Below the pieces are notes generated by a model, which was not told the DNA's origin, made no database searches, and was given only the letters and a program-made list of their open reading frames with translations. Shown here in pieces: positions 60,755 to 64,000 of a stretch of 64,000 nt of DNA. A program made the position numbers and the translations under genes. Position 1 is the stretch's first letter, and each line of letters starts with the position of its first letter. This stretch comes from Gammaproteobacteria bacterium (GTDB lineage Bacteria; Pseudomonadota; Gammaproteobacteria; Competibacterales; Competibacteraceae): NCBI GenBank assembly GCA_024235095.1, contig JACKNC010000001.1:2856501-2920500 (forward strand). The letters run 5' to 3'.

Positions 60755-61756
60755 ATGAATGGCCTGGTTTGTTCCCTGGAAGATATCGGATTACCGCCGT
60801 TTCTGCAGGAACTGGGCAGTGTAGTCATCGCGCTGCTTGATGAAAATGGCAACGTGCTGGCTGCTAACCGGAGCTTTCTGCGACTGGTGCCGCTGCTGGA
60901 AGCCTCTGGCCAGCCCTGGAATGTCCGTTCGCTGTTCGTCAACCCACGCTTGGAAGATGTACAGGCGCTGGTGCCATATCATGGCGGTGCGTTGTTGCTA
61001 TACCGTGGCATTCTGAACGTCGCTCTTGAGGATCAGCCTTGCCGTTCTCTGCAAGGACATATTTATCGCTGGCAAGAGGGGCGGTTGCTGGTGGCGGCTG
61101 AATATGATGTGGAAGGCTTAGAGATGCTGGGCGCTACGGTGATGCAGCTTAACGAGGAACTGGCGGAGACCCAGCGTCAATTACTGCGAGCGAGCCGGGG
61201 ACTGAAACGCAATGAGGCGACGATCCGGGAATTGATGCAGACTGATTCGCTGACCGGCGTCGGCAACCAGCAGCGACTGGATGAAGCGCTGACGGCTGAA
61301 GTCGAGCGCAGCCAGCGTTACCATCATTTATTGTGTCTTCTGATTACCGATATAGATCATTTCAAGGATGTCAACGATCATCACGGTCATGCCCTGGGCG
61401 ATGAAGTGTTGAAACGCTTTGCGTTGTTATTGCGCGAGCATTGCCGGCAAAGCGACCTAGCGGCGCGTCTCTGCGGTGAGAAATTTGTCATTCTGTTGCC
61501 GGATATTTCCTTGGAGAACGCGGTCGCTTGCGCGGAGCGCATCCGCCAGCAGTTAGAGTCCCAACCGCTCGTGGGACAGATCGGGCGAGTGACCGCCAGT
61601 TTCGGCGTAGCGATGCTGGACCGGGATGAAGAGAGCAGCGATTTCATGCGGCGCGCCGATCAAGCTCTTTATCGCTCCAAAAAGGAAGGCCGCAACCGGG
61701 TCACGCAGTCGGTGGTCGCCGAGCAGAACGCAGTGCCGGATGTCGGCTGTTGTTAA
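60755..61756 (+). CDS. PAS-like plus degenerate GGDEF domain protein (CGEKF)
   Basis: 333 residues. An N-terminal PAS-like domain (ELGSVVIALLDENGNVLAAN), a coiled linker (about 125-160), then a GGDEF fold (TDSLTGVGNQQRLDEAL, DIDHFKDVNDHHGHALGDEV, SFGVAMLDRDEESSDF). The signature loop reads C240-G-E-K-F244: the first glycine and the metal/substrate-contacting fourth position are changed. Diguanylate cyclase activity is doubtful; it may be a c-di-GMP or GTP-sensing relic. Next to the membrane protein, possible operon. Confidence 0.85.
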   Translation: MNGLVCSLEDIGLPPFLQELGSVVIALLDENGNVLAANRSFLRLVPLLEASGQPWNVRSLFVNPRLEDVQALVPYHGGALLLYRGILNVALEDQPCRSLQGHIYRWQEGRLLVAAEYDVEGLEMLGATVMQLNEELAETQRQLLRASRGLKRNEATIRELMQTDSLTGVGNQQRLDEALTAEVERSQRYHHLLCLLITDIDHFKDVNDHHGHALGDEVLKRFALLLREHCRQSDLAARLCGEKFVILLPDISLENAVACAERIRQQLESQPLVGQIGRVTASFGVAMLDRDEESSDFMRRADQALYRSKKEGRNRVTQSVVAEQNAVPDVGCC

Positions 61757-61762
61757 TTTATT

Positions 61763-61800
61763 CCCCCTCATTTAACAAAGGAAGGAGGTGAATGTTTACG
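61763..61800. repeat. Palindromic repeat copy that supplies the bioH ribosome-binding site and start codon
   Basis: CCCCCTCATTTAACAAAGG then AAGGAGGTGAATGTTTACGC. The consensus flank of the family is AGGTGAATGCTTACG. The bioH ATG (61792) and its first codons lie inside this flank, and AGGAGGTGA matches the anti-Shine-Dalgarno closely, although the spacing is short. Confidence 0.7.
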
Positions 61801-62565
61801 CTCTATACACACACTGCTGGCGCAGGCCCGGATGTCGTGTTGGTGCATGGTTGGGGCATGCATTCTGGCGTCTGGGAGGATGTTGCCGAAAGCTTGGTGG
61901 ATCACTACCGGGTCACAGTGCTGGACTTGCCGGGCCACGGTTACAGCCGGGGAGGCTCCGAAGTAGGTCACACCCTGGACGATTGGGCAAAAGCCGTGAT
62001 TGCGGCAACGCCTGCGCGAGCGGCCTGGGTCGGTTGGTCGCTGGGAGGACTGATCGCCCAGCAGGTCGCCTTGACAGACCCGGCGCGGGTCCGCCAACTG
62101 GCGCTGGTCAACAGTACGCCCTGCTTTATCCAGCGCCCCGATTGGCCACAAGGCATCGCCCGGTCGGTTTTACAGCGCTTCGCTGAGGAGTTGCGCGAAG
62201 ATTACCGGGTAGTGCTCAAGCGCTTCATCGCGTTGGAAGTTCACGGCAGCGACAAGGCCAGCGCCCAGTTGAGGCAACTCAAGGCCATGCTATTCCAACA
62301 CGGCGAACCCGAGGTAGCGGCTCTGGAGGATGGATTGGCGATTCTGGAAACCAGCGATCTGCGCGCCAGCTTAGCAAAAATCGCTTGCCCAACCCTGCTC
62401 CTAATGGGACAGCGTGATCAACTGGTTCCGGCGAAAACCGGAGAGGCGATGCTGCAACAGTTGCCGGACGCTCGGTTGCGGGTATTCCCCCGGGCTGGAC
62501 ACGCGCCATTCTTCGCGCACCTGCCGGAATTTATTACTGAACTACGGGCGTTTCTCGATGCATGA
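61792..62565 (+). CDS. bioH: Pimeloyl-ACP methyl ester carboxylesterase BioH
   Basis: 257 residues, alpha/beta hydrolase. Nucleophile in GWSLGGLIAQQ, aspartate in MGQRDQLVP, histidine in RAGHAPFF; VHGWGMHSGVWEDVAE matches BioH. It removes the methyl ester that BioC adds, ending biotin precursor (pimeloyl) synthesis. It overlaps bioC by 8 bases, so the pair is co-translated. Confidence 0.93.
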   Translation: MFTLYTHTAGAGPDVVLVHGWGMHSGVWEDVAESLVDHYRVTVLDLPGHGYSRGGSEVGHTLDDWAKAVIAATPARAAWVGWSLGGLIAQQVALTDPARVRQLALVNSTPCFIQRPDWPQGIARSVLQRFAEELREDYRVVLKRFIALEVHGSDKASAQLRQLKAMLFQHGEPEVAALEDGLAILETSDLRASLAKIACPTLLLMGQRDQLVPAKTGEAMLQQLPDARLRVFPRAGHAPFFAHLPEFITELRAFLDA

Positions 62566-63454
62566 CGACCGTGAAGGCTTGCTGTTTGCGCCCGACCGAA
62601 ATCAGTTAAGGCGCGCTTTTGAGCGGGCGGCGGCGGATTACGACGAAGCGGCGTTTCTGCATCGTGAAGTGGGCGGGCGCTTGCTGGAGCGTCTGGACCT
62701 GATCAAACTGCAACCGCAGCTTATCCTCGACGTCGGATGTGGAACCGGCGTTATCACCTTGGCTCTGATGAAGAAATACCGTAGGGCGCGAGTAATCGGT
62801 TTGGAGCGGGCGCCAGCTATGTTGGCGAAAGCCTGTAAACGGAAGCCCTGGTTCCGCACCCTGTACGGTTTGACCGGCGAACCCGAAGCGTTGCCGTTGG
62901 CCAATGCCAGTTGCGATCTGATCTTTTCCAATCTGGCGCTGCCCTGGGTGACTGAACTGGATCAGGCGCTGGCGGAATTTCGCCGGGTGCTGAAACCCGG
63001 TGGAGCGCTGTTGTTCAGCACTCTTGGCCCGGATACCCTGGTCGAACTCCGCCGCAGTTGGGTTGCCGCCAGCGATGGTTACAACCATGTTAACGCCTTC
63101 TTCGACATGCATGACATTGGCGATGCCTTGTTGCGGGCGCGGTTGGCGGAACCGGTGATGGATGTCGAGCGGCTCACTCTAACCTATTCCGAGATGGACG
63201 GTTTAGCGCGCGATCTCAAAGCCTTGGGCGCGCGCAATGTAACGCGGGGGCGCCCTACGGGTCTGATGAGCCGGAAACGGTGGCAAGCAGTGCGGGAAGC
63301 CTATGAGCAGCACCGCCGTTCGGATGGATTGCTGCCGGTCAGCTGCGAAGTCGTTTATGGCCACGCCTGGGGGCCGACTTTGAGCGCGTCCCGTCCCTGG
63401 GATCAAGGTCCAGCGGTCTTTCCCTTGTCACAATTGCGCCGGCGCAATTCATGA
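62558..63454 (+). CDS. bioC: Malonyl-ACP O-methyltransferase BioC
   Basis: 298 residues from ATG 62558. SAM-binding LDVGCGTGVITLALMKKY, later LVFSN-type IFSNLALPWV, and LKPGGALLFSTLGPDTLVEL are standard BioC. It methylates malonyl-ACP so that fatty-acid synthase can make pimelate. The overlap with bioH fixes the start. Other bio genes are outside the window. Confidence 0.94.
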   Translation: MHDDREGLLFAPDRNQLRRAFERAAADYDEAAFLHREVGGRLLERLDLIKLQPQLILDVGCGTGVITLALMKKYRRARVIGLERAPAMLAKACKRKPWFRTLYGLTGEPEALPLANASCDLIFSNLALPWVTELDQALAEFRRVLKPGGALLFSTLGPDTLVELRRSWVAASDGYNHVNAFFDMHDIGDALLRARLAEPVMDVERLTLTYSEMDGLARDLKALGARNVTRGRPTGLMSRKRWQAVREAYEQHRRSDGLLPVSCEVVYGHAWGPTLSASRPWDQGPAVFPLSQLRRRNS

Positions 63455-63540
63455 ACTTCTACTGGCTAAACAGCTATATTCGCTAACATAACGAGAATAT
63501 ACTCAACGGAACACACGCGCCTGTTTACGAGGAGAAGTTG

Positions 63541-64000
63541 ATGAATGCTGAAGCGTTACGATCAATCCAGGGTCCGCTGAAAGAACGTTACCGCGAGGCT
63601 CCCGATGCCGCGTTGATCAGGCTGCGCGCCCAAGGTCGTCTCGGTGAAGGGGTTGTCTGCAAGGTTGAGACGGGCAAGGCGCCAGTGGTGGCTGGATTGC
63701 ATCCTGCCACTGGCGGCGATGGCCTCAGCGCCTGTTCAGGCAATATGTTGCTGGAAGCGCTCGTCGCTTGCGCCGGAGTGACGTTGAACGCCGTAGCCAC
63801 TGCACTGGAGATCAAACTGCGCGACGCAATGCTTGAGGCGGAAGGCGACCTCGACTTCCGAGGCACCCTGGGTCTGTCCAAGGAAACGCCCGTCGGTTTT
63901 AAAAATATCCGGTTACAGATCACTCTCGACACCGATGCTTCCGAAGAACAATTGAACACCCTGCTGCGCCTGACCGAGCGGTACTGTGTGGTGTACCAAA
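63541..64000 (+). CDS. OsmC-family protein, truncated by window end
   Basis: The first 153 residues are present. The peroxidatic cysteine lies in EALVACAGVTLNAV and the second in TERYCVVYQ, the OsmC/Ohr pattern of thiol peroxidases. GAGGAGAAG precedes the ATG. The N-terminal 60 residues look extended compared with classical OsmC. Confidence 0.88.
   Translation, partial: MNAEALRSIQGPLKERYREAPDAALIRLRAQGRLGEGVVCKVETGKAPVVAGLHPATGGDGLSACSGNMLLEALVACAGVTLNAVATALEIKLRDAMLEAEGDLDFRGTLGLSKETPVGFKNIRLQITLDTDASEEQLNTLLRLTERYCVVYQ

Overview
The window looks like a chromosomal segment of a GC-rich gammaproteobacterium. RF3 (prfC), a YciK-type SDR, BioH/BioC, RNase PH/RdgB, BepA and a complete CheYAWRDB operon all have gammaproteobacterial features. 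A class III polyhydroxyalkanoate (PHA) synthase pair with phaR and phaB, together with many dispersed C-run/G-run palindromes, would fit a PHA-storing lineage such as Competibacteraceae. That placement is inference from gene content and needs a similarity search.

Layout. 1-3.1 kb: the start of a CoA-transferase-like gene with a stop directly after its best start codon, prfC, and a CarH/LitR-type B12-binding regulator whose leader carries two 11-bp-spaced TGTACA repeats. 3.1-22 kb: a long leftward signalling block. It holds a PAS-GGDEF-EAL protein, an ORF joining a membrane domain to an ABC-type substrate-binding protein, a soluble MCP-like protein, cheB-cheD-cheR-cheW-cheA-cheY, a STAS protein, two membrane MCPs with identical signalling domains, and an EF-hand-like calcium-binding protein. 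22-24.5 kb: small conserved genes, a squalene/phytoene-synthase-fold protein and yciK.

24.6-28.6 kb is an insertion-sequence graveyard: a decayed DDE element bracketed by inverted palindromic repeats, a 95-bp MITE, and an ISKra4-like element whose transposase is interrupted by an IS4-like element with a 10-bp target duplication. 28.7-33.5 kb is a MoxR / DUF58 / transglutaminase cluster split by a divergent antitoxin/PIN module whose toxin is frameshifted. 33.5-46.7 kb is housekeeping: gamma-carbonic anhydrase, hemW, rdgB-rph, yicC, a Ca2+ P-type ATPase, a phenylacetate-CoA ligase, msrB, a K+/H+-type antiporter and a TusA-like protein. 46.8-51.6 kb holds bepA and the PHA genes phaE-phaC / phaR-phaB, which would make and polymerise 3-hydroxybutyryl-CoA and tune granule proteins.

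51.6-60 kb is accessory DNA: tandem repeats built from the palindromic element, a phytase-like secreted protein, a 1161-residue DUF4214/Ig/RTX-like surface protein ended by a strong terminator, a HicBA pair, a broken DUF4258 gene with DUF2283, a coiled-coil plus PD-(D/E)XK-like protein, and an AT-rich DUF4336 gene. 60-64 kb: a membrane protein, a GGDEF protein with a degenerate active site (CGEKF), bioH-bioC, and the start of an OsmC-family gene.

The most unusual structure is the dispersed palindromic repeat family (at least nine copies). One flank carries a Shine-Dalgarno-like GGAGGTGA followed by ATG. One copy supplies the ribosome-binding site and start codon of bioH, and two inverted copies bracket a dead transposase. 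All calls are by reading alone; no database search was run.
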